Assembly: GCA_042577505.1 (NCBI GenBank)
Contig: JBHPEA010000018.1
Span: 1-25,886 of the forward strand
From: JACQSR01 sp042577505
Lineage (GTDB): Archaea; Nanobdellota; Nanobdellia; Woesearchaeales; JACQSR01
Reading direction: 5' to 3'
Length of the DNA stretch: 25,886 nucleotides
Each line of letters starts with the position of its first letter. The stretch's first letter is position 1. The notes beneath the pieces are model-generated. The model worked only from the letters and a program-made list of their open reading frames with translations, had not been told where the DNA came from and searched no databases. Position numbers and translations under genes: made by a program. Positions 16,978-24,021 of the stretch are shown in pieces.

Positions 16978-16999
16978 AGAATTCTAGTGGATTTTACCA

Positions 17000-17007
17000 T
17001 TTATAAA
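17000..17007 (-). promoter_or_regulatory. TATA box for the gene ending at 15913
   Basis: TTTATAAA is centred 26-27 bases from the ATG at 16977, leaderless spacing. It lies in the 46-base gap between two same-strand genes, so the downstream gene has its own promoter. Confidence 0.7.
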
Positions 17008-17023
17008 TCTTTCTATAAATTTA

Positions 17024-17560
17024 CTACTCACCAGGGGTATAACCAACAGGAGTATAAGGTTGGAAGTCTTTCCCTTCTATTACATCAACCAAACAAGTGT
17101 GAGGGGAAAATGGTTTATGTAAAAAAGCAAATTTCTCACTTCCCGGAGCACCTCGAGCTTGGTCCATTACTCCAAACATTGGACCTCCACTTTGCACTAC
17201 CACATTTCCTTCAAATCCCCTTGCAATAGCCTCTCTAACAACAGATAATGCATCTGGATTAACAATAATTGCACGAAACCTATCAACCCCTTCTTCAGTT
17301 ACAATTTCAATCCCTGATTGTAGCGTATCAACAGAATGTAATGTATATCTTCTTCCTTCTTCAGTACATCTATCAAGAATTCTTTGATAAGACTTGTGCA
17401 AAGTTTCCAAACCCTGATTAGTATCACACATTAGAACTTCATAAACTTCTTCTACAGAAGGAGATACATCCACAACATAAGCGCCTCCAGATTCTTCAGC
17501 AAGAACTCTCGTAACAAGACCAAGAATTCTCTCAGCTTCAGCTTTGTCGTCGCCCCCCAT
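17024..17560 (-). CDS. Receiver-like (CheY-fold) protein, phosphoacceptor altered
   Basis: A stand-alone receiver-like domain follows a 40-residue N-terminal extension. Strand 1 is EVLMCDTNQ, helix 1 GLETLHKSYQRIL, strand 3 RAIIVNPDA, strand 4 NVVVQSGG, and strand 5 FLHKPFS with the KPF typical of receivers (about 149-151). Where receivers have the phosphorylated Asp at the end of strand 3, this one has N (IIVNPD), with an Asp two residues later. It may therefore be a pseudo-receiver. An in-frame TTG at 17566 lies 25-26 bases from the TATA box; the ATG at 17560 is the more usual codon and gives 178 residues. No kinase gene is nearby. It sits between two other receiver-like genes, which suggests a joint function. 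Confidence 0.8.
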   Translation of the reverse strand: MGGDDKAEAERILGLVTRVLAEESGGAYVVDVSPSVEEVYEVLMCDTNQGLETLHKSYQRILDRCTEEGRRYTLHSVDTLQSGIEIVTEEGVDRFRAIIVNPDALSVVREAIARGFEGNVVVQSGGPMFGVMDQARGAPGSEKFAFLHKPFSPHTCLVDVIEGKDFQPYTPVGYTPGE

Positions 17561-17587
17561 TTTCAAAAATAAGGGAATGACTTTTAG

Positions 17588-17595
17588 TTTAAATA
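17588..17595 (-). promoter_or_regulatory. TATA box for the receiver-like gene
   Basis: TATTTAAA on the minus strand is centred about 31 bases from the ATG at 17560 and about 25 from the in-frame TTG at 17566. It supports a separate, nearly leaderless transcript in the 60-base intergenic gap. Confidence 0.55.
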
Positions 17596-17626
17596 TCTTA
17601 TTATTGAATTTACTACCAATTAGAAA

Positions 17627-18403
17627 CTAATGAACACGCTGAGAATCATATTCGGGAGAATCATGTAAAGCAGCGACGACACCTGAAGTTTCGTCTTTAC
17701 TTAAACAAACAACATTCTCTTCTTCACCAACTTCTTTCTTTAAATCCTCACCACGTTTAGACCATATAACAAAGGTTCCTTTAAAGTTACCTTCTTTTTT
17801 TGCAGCATCTTTAAGTTCTTTTCCTTCCCCTTTTGTTCCATTTTTTTGTAATTGCCAGTCTGATAAAACCAACACATAATCTTTCATTTTCTCAGGATCA
17901 CTCATATCAGCTAAAGCGCTTTCATAACTTCCAAGTCTTGCCACTTTTTCTAATCCCAACATTTCATATAAAGCTGCAGAACCTACATAAACAGCATCAA
18001 TTTCGACTTTCTCTTTTTTTAATCCACCTGCAATATTCTGAATCAGCCTTGGATCATCAGACACTACATATATTTTAGAAGGTTTTTTGACACCAGTATC
18101 TTGATAAACCTGACTAGCATTAATTTCTTCCTCCTCAAAAATAGGACAGACAACAGACAACTCAGGTAACTTCTCTAGGGAACTGAAACTTAAATCCCCT
18201 CTTTGTTTTTGAGCCCTATAAATTGCATTATCTCTACAAGCTTTTGACAGAACAGTATCTGATACTTTAAAATCAGGGTCATTCTCTAACTTTGCATGGT
18301 CTTGGGGTAATGATAGTTTTGCATCAATTGTACTTCCTTCAGGAGTCTGATATCTAATAGAAGTACATTCTGCACACCTATAGATCATTTTACTCTCAGC
18401 CAT
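17627..18403 (-). CDS. Novel protein: cysteine domain plus CheY-like receiver domain
   Basis: I recognise no named family. The N-terminal part (1-90) resembles the repeated domain of the protein at 15913: C10-x2-C13, a KLS segment, then C56, and a closing DLSFSSLEKL helix. The spacing from the CxxC to the third cysteine is 43 residues in both this protein and the first repeat there. The aligned fourth cysteine is absent (C86 is further on). Residues 110-248 form a receiver fold with the usual key positions: D116/D117 (VVSDDPRL), D182 (VLVLSDWQL) as phosphoacceptor, S215 (FVIWSKRG) and K236 (VVCLSKDE). A phosphorylatable signalling protein is plausible. The ATG lies 26-27 bases from a TATA box. 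Confidence 0.82.
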   Translation of the reverse strand: MAESKMIYRCAECTSIRYQTPEGSTIDAKLSLPQDHAKLENDPDFKVSDTVLSKACRDNAIYRAQKQRGDLSFSSLEKLPELSVVCPIFEEEEINASQVYQDTGVKKPSKIYVVSDDPRLIQNIAGGLKKEKVEIDAVYVGSAALYEMLGLEKVARLGSYESALADMSDPEKMKDYVLVLSDWQLQKNGTKGEGKELKDAAKKEGNFKGTFVIWSKRGEDLKKEVGEEENVVCLSKDETSGVVAALHDSPEYDSQRVH

Positions 18404-18425
18404 AGTATTAGAAATGTCCTCATTC

Positions 18426-18433
18426 TTTTAAAA
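18426..18433 (-). promoter_or_regulatory. TATA box for the gene at 17627-18403
   Basis: TTTTAAAA is centred 26-27 bases from the ATG at 18403, so the transcript is predicted to be leaderless. Confidence 0.65.
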
Positions 18434-18473
18434 ACCTTTGCTTTTAGTATTCATTCAAGAGTAGTTAATTACA

Positions 18474-18493
18474 TATTTTCTATATAGAAAATA
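18474..18493. promoter_or_regulatory. 20-bp perfect palindrome, candidate operator
   Basis: The sequence from 18474 to 18493 equals its own reverse complement (half-site TATTTTCTAT). It lies about 40 bases upstream of the TATA box of the 17627-18403 gene, in the gap shared with the divergent TrmB-type regulator gene. A dimeric regulator site is a fair guess. A/T-rich sequence makes chance palindromes more likely, though 20 bp is long. Confidence 0.45.
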
Positions 18494-18610
18494 AAAATCA
18501 TTAATTGAACAATAAAAGTTACTTTTAAAAAGTATATACTGTTATTGTTATTTTTAAGAATGCACTTTTCATTACTAAAGAATAGCAAATCATAGAAACA
18601 TTTATATAGA

Positions 18611-18646
18611 AACCCCCCATTATAAATATTCAACAAATGGGGGTTG
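18611..18646. repeat. Hairpin with C/G-rich stem
   Basis: An 8-bp stem (CCCCCATT at 18614-18621 with AATGGGGG at 18636-18643) closes a 14-base loop. It can extend by AAC/GTT if one C is bulged. Such a run of G:C pairs is striking in this A/T-rich gap. TATA-like elements lie at 18600-18607 and inside the loop (18620-18627). It could be a structured leader element, a small RNA or a terminator; there is no poly-T run after it. Confidence 0.45.
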
Positions 18647-18714
18647 TTATTGACCAATGTTTTGGCTAAAAACCGATTATAATGTTGCTGAGAATGTATA
18701 TGAGCTGAAATTGA

Positions 18715-18735
18715 CTACTATGTGCTAAATAGTAG
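18715..18735. repeat. Inverted repeat CTACTAT-N7-ATAGTAG upstream of the TrmB-type gene
   Basis: Perfect 7-base arms (18715-18721, 18729-18735) surround a 7-base spacer, about 90 bases before the regulator's ATG. It could bind the regulator itself. A second small palindrome (ACAAG-G-CTTGT, 18790-18800) lies close to the gene. The remainder of 18404-18822 has no gene I can support. Confidence 0.4.
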
Positions 18736-18822
18736 CGTTTTAAACAAAGATAAAAAGAAAAGAACCCCATTTCAACCTGTAATACATAAACAAGGCTTGT
18801 CTAGCCATTAAAAGGGAGAAAA

Positions 18823-19623
18823 ATGATCGTTCAAAAAGACTTTTTAAACAAACTCAAAGATTTCGGACTCAATACATACGAGTCAAAGTTGTGGACAGCA
18901 CTTCTGTCCCGTGGCGTATCGACAGCAGGTGAGCTTTCTGACATTGCAAATGTACCAAGAAGCAGAAGCTATGATGTTCTAGAGAGTCTTGAGAGAAAAG
19001 GCTTTATCATCATGAAGCTTGGTAAACCCATCAAGTACATTGCAGTGCCACCAGAAGAAGTTCTAGAGCGTGTTAAAAAGAAAATCAACGAAGAGTCCGA
19101 AAAACAATTAAAAGCAATGGAAGACCTAAAAGAAGGGGATGTTATTGATGAATTAAAATTATTACATTCACAAGGTATTGAACTTGTAGATCCTACTGAT
19201 ATAAGTGGATGCGTAAAAGGAAGAAAAAACCTTTATGACCATCTTGAATCATCTGTTAAAAAAGCTGAGAGTTCTATTTGGATTATGACAACATCAAAAG
19301 GCTTCATCAGAAAATCAGAAGCCCTGAAATCTGCCCTTTCAAAGGCAAAATCAAGAGGAGTAAAGATCAGAATTGGAGTTAACGCTTCTAAAGAAATCTC
19401 AAAAAAAGTCCAAGAGATGTCCAAGATAGCCGAAATCAAAACCTCAGACATCAAAGCAAGATTCTGCTTAACAGACGGAAAAGAAGTAACATTTATGCTT
19501 CTAAACGACGAAGAAGTCCACTCATCCTACGACGTAGGAGTTTGGGTAAACTCAAAATTCTTCGCATCAGCACTCGAAGCTCTTTATCTAACTGAATGGG
19601 AAAACATGAAGAAAGCTGAGTGA
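18823..19623 (+). CDS. TrmB-family transcriptional regulator
   Basis: This is a predicted DNA-binding regulator of the TrmB group. Residues 5-75 form the winged helix (LKDFGLNTYESKLWTALL, ELSDIANVPRSRSYDVLESL, KGFIIMKLGKPIKY). A helical, probably coiled-coil dimerisation segment (75-110) follows. A C-terminal sensor domain of about 150 residues has the phospholipase-D-like fold usual for the family (ESSVKKAESSIWIMTTSKGF, LSKAKSRGVKIRIGV). The ligand cannot be told from sequence. The start has an AGGGAG ribosome-binding site 5 bases before ATG. It is transcribed away from the receiver/cysteine-domain genes across a palindrome-rich gap and is a candidate regulator of them and of itself. Confidence 0.93.
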   Translation: MIVQKDFLNKLKDFGLNTYESKLWTALLSRGVSTAGELSDIANVPRSRSYDVLESLERKGFIIMKLGKPIKYIAVPPEEVLERVKKKINEESEKQLKAMEDLKEGDVIDELKLLHSQGIELVDPTDISGCVKGRKNLYDHLESSVKKAESSIWIMTTSKGFIRKSEALKSALSKAKSRGVKIRIGVNASKEISKKVQEMSKIAEIKTSDIKARFCLTDGKEVTFMLLNDEEVHSSYDVGVWVNSKFFASALEALYLTEWENMKKAE

Positions 19624-19661
19624 TTTTTTATTTCTAAAATTTAAAAAAAAGAAAAAAGAAT

Positions 19662-20300
19662 CTAACAAGGATTCCACGTTGCGTAATCGTTTAGTGTAGC
19701 TCCTCGGAAAGTACAATCATCTCTAAAAAATAATTCCCAATCCGAATTTGATTGACAAGTTCGGCCCTTACAAGGATCATCTATTTCATAGTCACCCCGA
19801 CACCAATTCTTCCCTGTTTGCCAATCACTTACACATATCATAGACCCATCTTTTGGATCATCGGCTGCACAATGATGACAAAATGTATCACCCAAACAAG
19901 GACCAAGTGGACAAGCAACATTCAAACTTGTACAAAAGTCTCCAGGATTTCTAAAATTTTCAATACACAACTTCCCAATAGTAGACTGACAATCATGACA
20001 TACAGAATCTGCGCTACAATCAGCATTTGTTTCACATTTTTTTGGTACATCTAATCCACAATTTTGTTTGCAATCTAAAGCTCCTGTACCTACACACCTA
20101 GTCGGGAAAGCCCAACCAGGACAGTCACACACCTTTTCGTGAGCTTGACAAGTCGTTCCACAATGGGCATTAAAAAATCTTCCTTCACCAGGAGAGATCC
20201 TATCACCACTTTTACAATTCCATCCTCCCCATTCCTGATTACAACCAGCTAAAAGCAAAGCTGCAACAACTAACATAGACAAAATAATTATTTTTCTCAT
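19662..20300 (-). CDS. Cysteine-rich lipoprotein
   Basis: No family is recognised. The signal peptide ends in a clear lipobox (LLLAGC, C20), so the protein should be lipid-anchored outside the membrane. The 212-residue chain has 25 cysteines, many in short C-x2/3-C spacings (CQAHEKVCDCPG, CETNADCSADSVCHDC), implying multiple disulfides or metal clusters. An in-frame GTG at 20309 is possible. The ATG at 20300 has a GAGGTG ribosome-binding site (20307-20312) 6 bases upstream, and the predicted transcription start near 20316 includes that site, so I chose ATG. It has its own promoter downstream of the ABC operon but may share its function. Confidence 0.85.
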   Translation of the reverse strand: MRKIIILSMLVVAALLLAGCNQEWGGWNCKSGDRISPGEGRFFNAHCGTTCQAHEKVCDCPGWAFPTRCVGTGALDCKQNCGLDVPKKCETNADCSADSVCHDCQSTIGKLCIENFRNPGDFCTSLNVACPLGPCLGDTFCHHCAADDPKDGSMICVSDWQTGKNWCRGDYEIDDPCKGRTCQSNSDWELFFRDDCTFRGATLNDYATWNPC

Positions 20301-20306
20301 AAGCGA

Positions 20307-20312
20307 CACCTC
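20307..20312 (-). promoter_or_regulatory. Ribosome-binding site deciding the lipoprotein start
   Basis: GAGGTG on the minus strand, 6 bases before the ATG at 20300, matches the archaeal anti-Shine-Dalgarno. It overlaps the alternative GTG start and so argues against it. Confidence 0.7.
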
Positions 20313-20338
20313 ATTTTATGTTAAACTTAGAATTATAG

Positions 20339-20346
20339 TATTTAAA
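20339..20346 (-). promoter_or_regulatory. TATA box for the cysteine-rich lipoprotein
   Basis: TTTAAATA on the minus strand predicts transcription from about 20316, leaving a leader of about 16 bases that contains the ribosome-binding site. Confidence 0.6.
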
Positions 20347-20352
20347 TTTATC

Positions 20353-20610
20353 TTAAGAGATCCTACATAAACCCTGGTAATCTAGATTCAATGAAGCTTT
20401 ACAACCTTTTCTACGCACAGCATGTTGAACGAATTCATCTTCAGGTTCACAAGATCTACCATTAATTTCTTCAGCGTCAATTTGAAGGTTAATTTTCATA
20501 AATCCGCCTCCAGATGTTGCAGCAAGACAATCTCCAGATGCACTGTGATACCCACAACCTAGAAGCAATAAAGGCGAAATAAAGATCAACAATATTAACC
20601 TTTTCCTCAT
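20353..20610 (-). CDS. Small lipoprotein, paralogue of its upstream neighbour
   Basis: No known family. This is an 85-residue precursor with a signal peptide and lipobox (LLLLGC, C19). The mature part has four more cysteines (C28, C54, C70, C82). It resembles the adjacent 96-residue lipoprotein: both have an LQID or AQID segment, then C, a D/E-x-F/Y-V/M stretch, an Ala and the next C, suggesting a tandem duplication. A TTG two codons upstream is in frame, but the ATG at 20610 has GAGGT six bases before it. The gene follows the neighbour's stop by two bases, so it belongs to the ABC transporter operon. Confidence 0.78.
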   Translation of the reverse strand: MRKRLILLIFISPLLLLGCGYHSASGDCLAATSGGGFMKINLQIDAEEINGRSCEPEDEFVQHAVRRKGCKASLNLDYQGLCRIS

Positions 20611-20612
20611 TT

Positions 20613-20903
20613 TCAAACCTCACAATCTCCTTTGAAACTTGGAGAATCTGCGACTGCTAAATCATCTAGACCATTAGCCATACCATAAAAGACACAATAG
20701 TTCTGAGCATTTTCCATATACCTATCTTTCTGAACGCAATCCTTATTATAATCAATCTGAGCATCTAAAATAAAATAATCATCAGAAGGAATTGAAACTT
20801 CATCATAAGGATCATAGCATTTAAACTCCATCCTTTCAAAGCCAGGACTAGGAGCGCCACACCCAACAAGCAATACAAGTCCAAAAATAATCAACCATTT
20901 CAT
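20613..20903 (-). CDS. Small lipoprotein in ABC operon
   Basis: No known family. The N-terminus is a short signal peptide with lipobox LVGC (C15), so the 82-residue mature protein should be membrane-anchored outside. Four further cysteines (C29, C56, C70, C94) probably form two disulfides. It is similar in plan to the next gene downstream. Its ATG overlaps the permease stop codon by 4 bases (ATGA), so it is translated as part of the ABC transporter operon. It may act as an accessory or substrate-contacting subunit. Confidence 0.82.
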   Translation of the reverse strand: MKWLIIFGLVLLVGCGAPSPGFERMEFKCYDPYDEVSIPSDDYFILDAQIDYNKDCVQKDRYMENAQNYCVFYGMANGLDDLAVADSPSFKGDCEV

Positions 20904-22828
20904 AGTTTATTTTTTGTCAACTTTTGAGCAAATACTGCAGCCACAAACAATACCACGAAATAAATTGACATCATCATTATCTCGTAGCCTGCAGACATTA
21001 TACCTGCATTAAATATTAAAATTTTTCGAAATATTGCTTCACCCAACACAAATGGACTTTTTGAAGCAAAAAATGCAAGCGATGGAACCATTTGTTCTAT
21101 CGGAACAACAAGCGAGGAAAAGAAAAACAAAATTATACTGATAGTAATTGAAGCAATAGTGGCAGTTTCTTCAGAATTAAACAAGAATCCAATAATTACA
21201 CCAAGCAAGATAAATACACTAGATACTAAAGACAAACTCATTATCAAACCCAACAAATCTGAAGTAATACTTATTTTAAAGAAAATGTATGCAATTATGC
21301 TCAGTATGCCAGACTGTAATAACACAATAAACAAGTTAGACAACACAGCACCAATTACAAAAATCGGATCCAAAACAGGAGTTAAATAATTCCTAAAATG
21401 TGCACGAGAAGCCCTCTCATTCAATATAGTGGTAGAAGATAACAATATTGCAACAAACATTACAACTAAAGTAAGTAAAGAAGGGAACAAGAAATCAAAA
21501 GCACTTTTCTGAGCAGTAACAGGTTTTAATATGGTTTTTATTGGTTTCAATAAAGTCTCAGTTCTAATCGAAGTCACATTTTGCAATCTTACATTTAACT
21601 CATCAATGGCTGTTGACATATTCTGTATTTTTCCAACATTCTCCTCAAGTAACATTTGAGCACTAACTAGTTCAAGAACTGCCAAAGCCTTATCAGCCTC
21701 AAATTGATCAAGCTGTTCTTGAGCAGAAGCGTAGGAAGCATTAGCAGAAGCTATTCCCGACTTAAATTCCCCAATATTCTTTTCAGCATCTCCAATTAAA
21801 CTTTGGGAAGAATTTATTCTATCTGATATCATAGCCAATTCGGCAATTCCCAGCGAATTAATCTCAGTTTCAGCGTTTTCAATTAACCCCTTATACATCA
21901 ATAAGTTTGCTTTCTGGGTGTATATATCATTCAAAGTACTTTCGAGGTTGTTACATCCATCGAAAGGAAGTGTAGAACCATTATTACATGTATTGTTATA
22001 CAAAAACTCAAGATCCGCAATTGCCTCATCAATAAATGCTTCAGTAGAATTCACACTCACTGACAGATTACCAATCAACCCAAGACTTTCCTTTTTCCTT
22101 ATTTCAACCAAAGCAGAAGTATTATCAACCATAGCTTGAGAATCATTCAGCTCTTTCTTGAATTGTTTAATCAACGACTCAGTTTGATTAAGAGAATCAT
22201 CTACTTGTTCAAAGTCAAAACCAGAAATATCAAACGAAGCGTTTTGAGTTCTTGCTGCATATGAAGACAACATAGCGCTTAGGTTTGTAGCACCAGCTGC
22301 CATCTCCTCAAGAGATTGTTTACTCACAGAAAGTTGGTCACTAGTCGTTGAAAGCATATCAAGTAAAGATTGCACAAAACCAATACTCAACTCCTCCCCT
22401 TTCTTAGACACCTTATGGGACATAGATTCCCATATAACCATTGCTAAATTTATACGACTATAATCAATGTAAAAAGTAATCTCGTTACCTTTAGTAGTTA
22501 CAGAGGGATCAATCTTATCTGGAAATTGAATACAGATATGAGAATTAGATGTCTTAACAGAATCAATACACCCTTCTAATGTATCATAACTTTCCACATT
22601 ATAATCCCTAGATTTCAAATTCCCAAGAATATCGTTAATCACAGTACTATTTTCTTTTTGGTAATAAGCAACAGTTATTGAGTGCAAACCTTGTGTATTA
22701 AATGCAGCACCAATAATCCCAACAATAATCAACGGACCTAATAAGATTATCAAAGAAGAAACTCTAGCTCGATAAATTAGTTTAATGTTTTTTACAATTA
22801 TTTGCCATACTATCTTGTGGTATTTCAT
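20900..22828 (-). CDS. ABC-2 type permease with large extracellular coiled-coil domain
   Basis: This is the membrane subunit of an ABC-2 exporter. One TM helix lies at about 24-43. A large loop outside the membrane (about 45-440) follows, and a block of about five TM helices starts near 445 (LLTLVVMFVAILL, LFIVLLQSGILSIIAYIFF and others) to the end. The loop contains a soluble domain followed by a long coiled coil (about 150-430) rich in Ser/Asn/Leu heptads with N-glycosylation-like NxS/T sites. The layout matches YhgE/Pip-type ABC-2 proteins, where the loop reaches outside the cell. Substrate is unknown. It overlaps the ATPase stop by 4 bases and the lipoprotein start by 4 bases. Confidence 0.9.
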   Translation of the reverse strand: MKYHKIVWQIIVKNIKLIYRARVSSLIILLGPLIIVGIIGAAFNTQGLHSITVAYYQKENSTVINDILGNLKSRDYNVESYDTLEGCIDSVKTSNSHICIQFPDKIDPSVTTKGNEITFYIDYSRINLAMVIWESMSHKVSKKGEELSIGFVQSLLDMLSTTSDQLSVSKQSLEEMAAGATNLSAMLSSYAARTQNASFDISGFDFEQVDDSLNQTESLIKQFKKELNDSQAMVDNTSALVEIRKKESLGLIGNLSVSVNSTEAFIDEAIADLEFLYNNTCNNGSTLPFDGCNNLESTLNDIYTQKANLLMYKGLIENAETEINSLGIAELAMISDRINSSQSLIGDAEKNIGEFKSGIASANASYASAQEQLDQFEADKALAVLELVSAQMLLEENVGKIQNMSTAIDELNVRLQNVTSIRTETLLKPIKTILKPVTAQKSAFDFLFPSLLTLVVMFVAILLSSTTILNERASRAHFRNYLTPVLDPIFVIGAVLSNLFIVLLQSGILSIIAYIFFKISITSDLLGLIMSLSLVSSVFILLGVIIGFLFNSEETATIASITISIILFFFSSLVVPIEQMVPSLAFFASKSPFVLGEAIFRKILIFNAGIMSAGYEIMMMSIYFVVLFVAAVFAQKLTKNKL

Positions 22829-23913
22829 GGAAGCTCTGATAAAACTTTCTCAACAGTTGTACTATCCCATTTTTTTTGAAGTAAATTATTTCTTATCTGC
22901 TCTTTAGAATGGCCTTTTCGAAATGCATTCTGAACAGAAAACCTTAACTGAGCAAAGTGGCCATAATCAGTTCCATGTTTCTTCTTAGTCAGCGCTTCAA
23001 ATACCTCAGAAAGACTTGGCCTATTAACATCAACATCAATTAAATGTTCACCCGTCTCTTTCATTATGTTCATAATCAACCTTAGAACATGCTCCGCATC
23101 AGGGGTATAAATCACCAATTGATGATCTCTATATGTTACGTAAGCTAATCTTGCCCTTTTAGAGTGTAACTTCGTAATCAACCTTTTATAATCTCCAGGA
23201 AACGTCTCCAGTACAATTTCTTCATTCCGGGAATACTTAGCCCTTAATGAAGTTGGAGTTCCAACATCGAGAATGTTGCCATCACTTATTATTCCTACTC
23301 TATGACTCATCTTCTCAACATCCCCCAGGAGATGAGAAGATACGACAATAGTCCGCCCAGACTTATTAATTCGATGTATTAACTCTAATATATGTTTACG
23401 CAGTATTGGATCAAGCCCAGCAGAGGGTTCATCCAAAATGAGTAATGGGGGATTATGAATTAATGCGCAAGCTATATCCAGTCGACGTTTCATTCCGCCT
23501 GAAAGCTCCTTGGCAATAGTTTTTTTCTCATGAATTAAATTCATTGAATTTAATAATTGATCAGAATGTGTTTTGATAAATGCATCAGAAAGACCATACA
23601 ATTTCCCAAAATATTTCAAATTCTCAAAAACTGTTAATCCCTCATAAAATGAACCTTCTTGTGCAGCAAAACCTACTGATCTTTTAATTTGATCAGTGTG
23701 TTTACTAACATCACGATTATTCATATAAACAGATCCTGAATCAGGAGCATAAAATCCAATAAGCGATCGCAACAAAGTAGTTTTCCCAGCACCACTAACG
23801 CCAATTAAAGAAAAAATCTCATTTTCATAAATATCTAAATTGATATTTTTCAACACCTGTTTATTCTTAAAATTCTTTGAAAGACTCTTAAGTCTAATAA
23901 TAGGTCTGGGCAT
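22825..23913 (-). CDS. ABC transporter ATP-binding protein
   Basis: This is the motor subunit of the exporter encoded with the downstream permease. All motifs are present: Walker A GVSGAGKT 38-45, Q-loop Q85, signature LSGGM 137-141, Walker B LLILDE 157-162 and switch H194. The C-terminal region after about 225 is the usual ABC-2 exporter extension. A further basic, helical tail of about 45 residues (about 315-362, with RKGHSKEQIRNNLL and STTVEKVLSEL) is not part of the standard ATPase and looks like a small helix-bundle add-on. A TATA-like element 28 bases from the ATG suggests a leaderless transcript for the whole operon. Confidence 0.95.
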   Translation of the reverse strand: MPRPIIRLKSLSKNFKNKQVLKNINLDIYENEIFSLIGVSGAGKTTLLRSLIGFYAPDSGSVYMNNRDVSKHTDQIKRSVGFAAQEGSFYEGLTVFENLKYFGKLYGLSDAFIKTHSDQLLNSMNLIHEKKTIAKELSGGMKRRLDIACALIHNPPLLILDEPSAGLDPILRKHILELIHRINKSGRTIVVSSHLLGDVEKMSHRVGIISDGNILDVGTPTSLRAKYSRNEEIVLETFPGDYKRLITKLHSKRARLAYVTYRDHQLVIYTPDAEHVLRLIMNIMKETGEHLIDVDVNRPSLSEVFEALTKKKHGTDYGHFAQLRFSVQNAFRKGHSKEQIRNNLLQKKWDSTTVEKVLSELP

Positions 23914-23936
23914 TAAATCACTCTCAAGATCTCAAA

Positions 23937-23945
23937 CTTTTAAAG
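23937..23945 (-). promoter_or_regulatory. TATA box of the ABC exporter operon
   Basis: CTTTTAAAG, itself palindromic, is centred 28 bases from the ATPase ATG at 23913. It lies only about 28 bases from the plus-strand TATA box of the divergent gene. Confidence 0.5.
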
Positions 23946-23965
23946 CTTATGTGTAAAAGGCAACC

Positions 23966-23973
23966 TTTAAATA
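23966..23973 (+). promoter_or_regulatory. TATA box of the small membrane protein gene
   Basis: TTTAAATA, preceded by AACC, predicts transcription from about 23996. This leaves a leader of about 25 bases that contains the GAGGTGG ribosome-binding site at 24007-24013. Confidence 0.65.
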
Positions 23974-24021
23974 TAACTACCCTCTTTAAGTGACTTAAGA
24001 TTAAAAGAGGTGGATTCAAAA

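Noticed and set aside
18469..18657. 62-codon minus-strand open frame in the palindrome-rich gap
   Set aside because: It is A/T-driven with low-complexity Asn/Phe/Tyr content and runs through the hairpin and the 20-bp palindrome; no start signals support it.
18640..18760. C/D-box-like RNA (CTGA motifs at 18688 and 18704)
   Set aside because: No matching C box (RTGATGA) is found at suitable spacing, so a C/D guide RNA cannot be supported.
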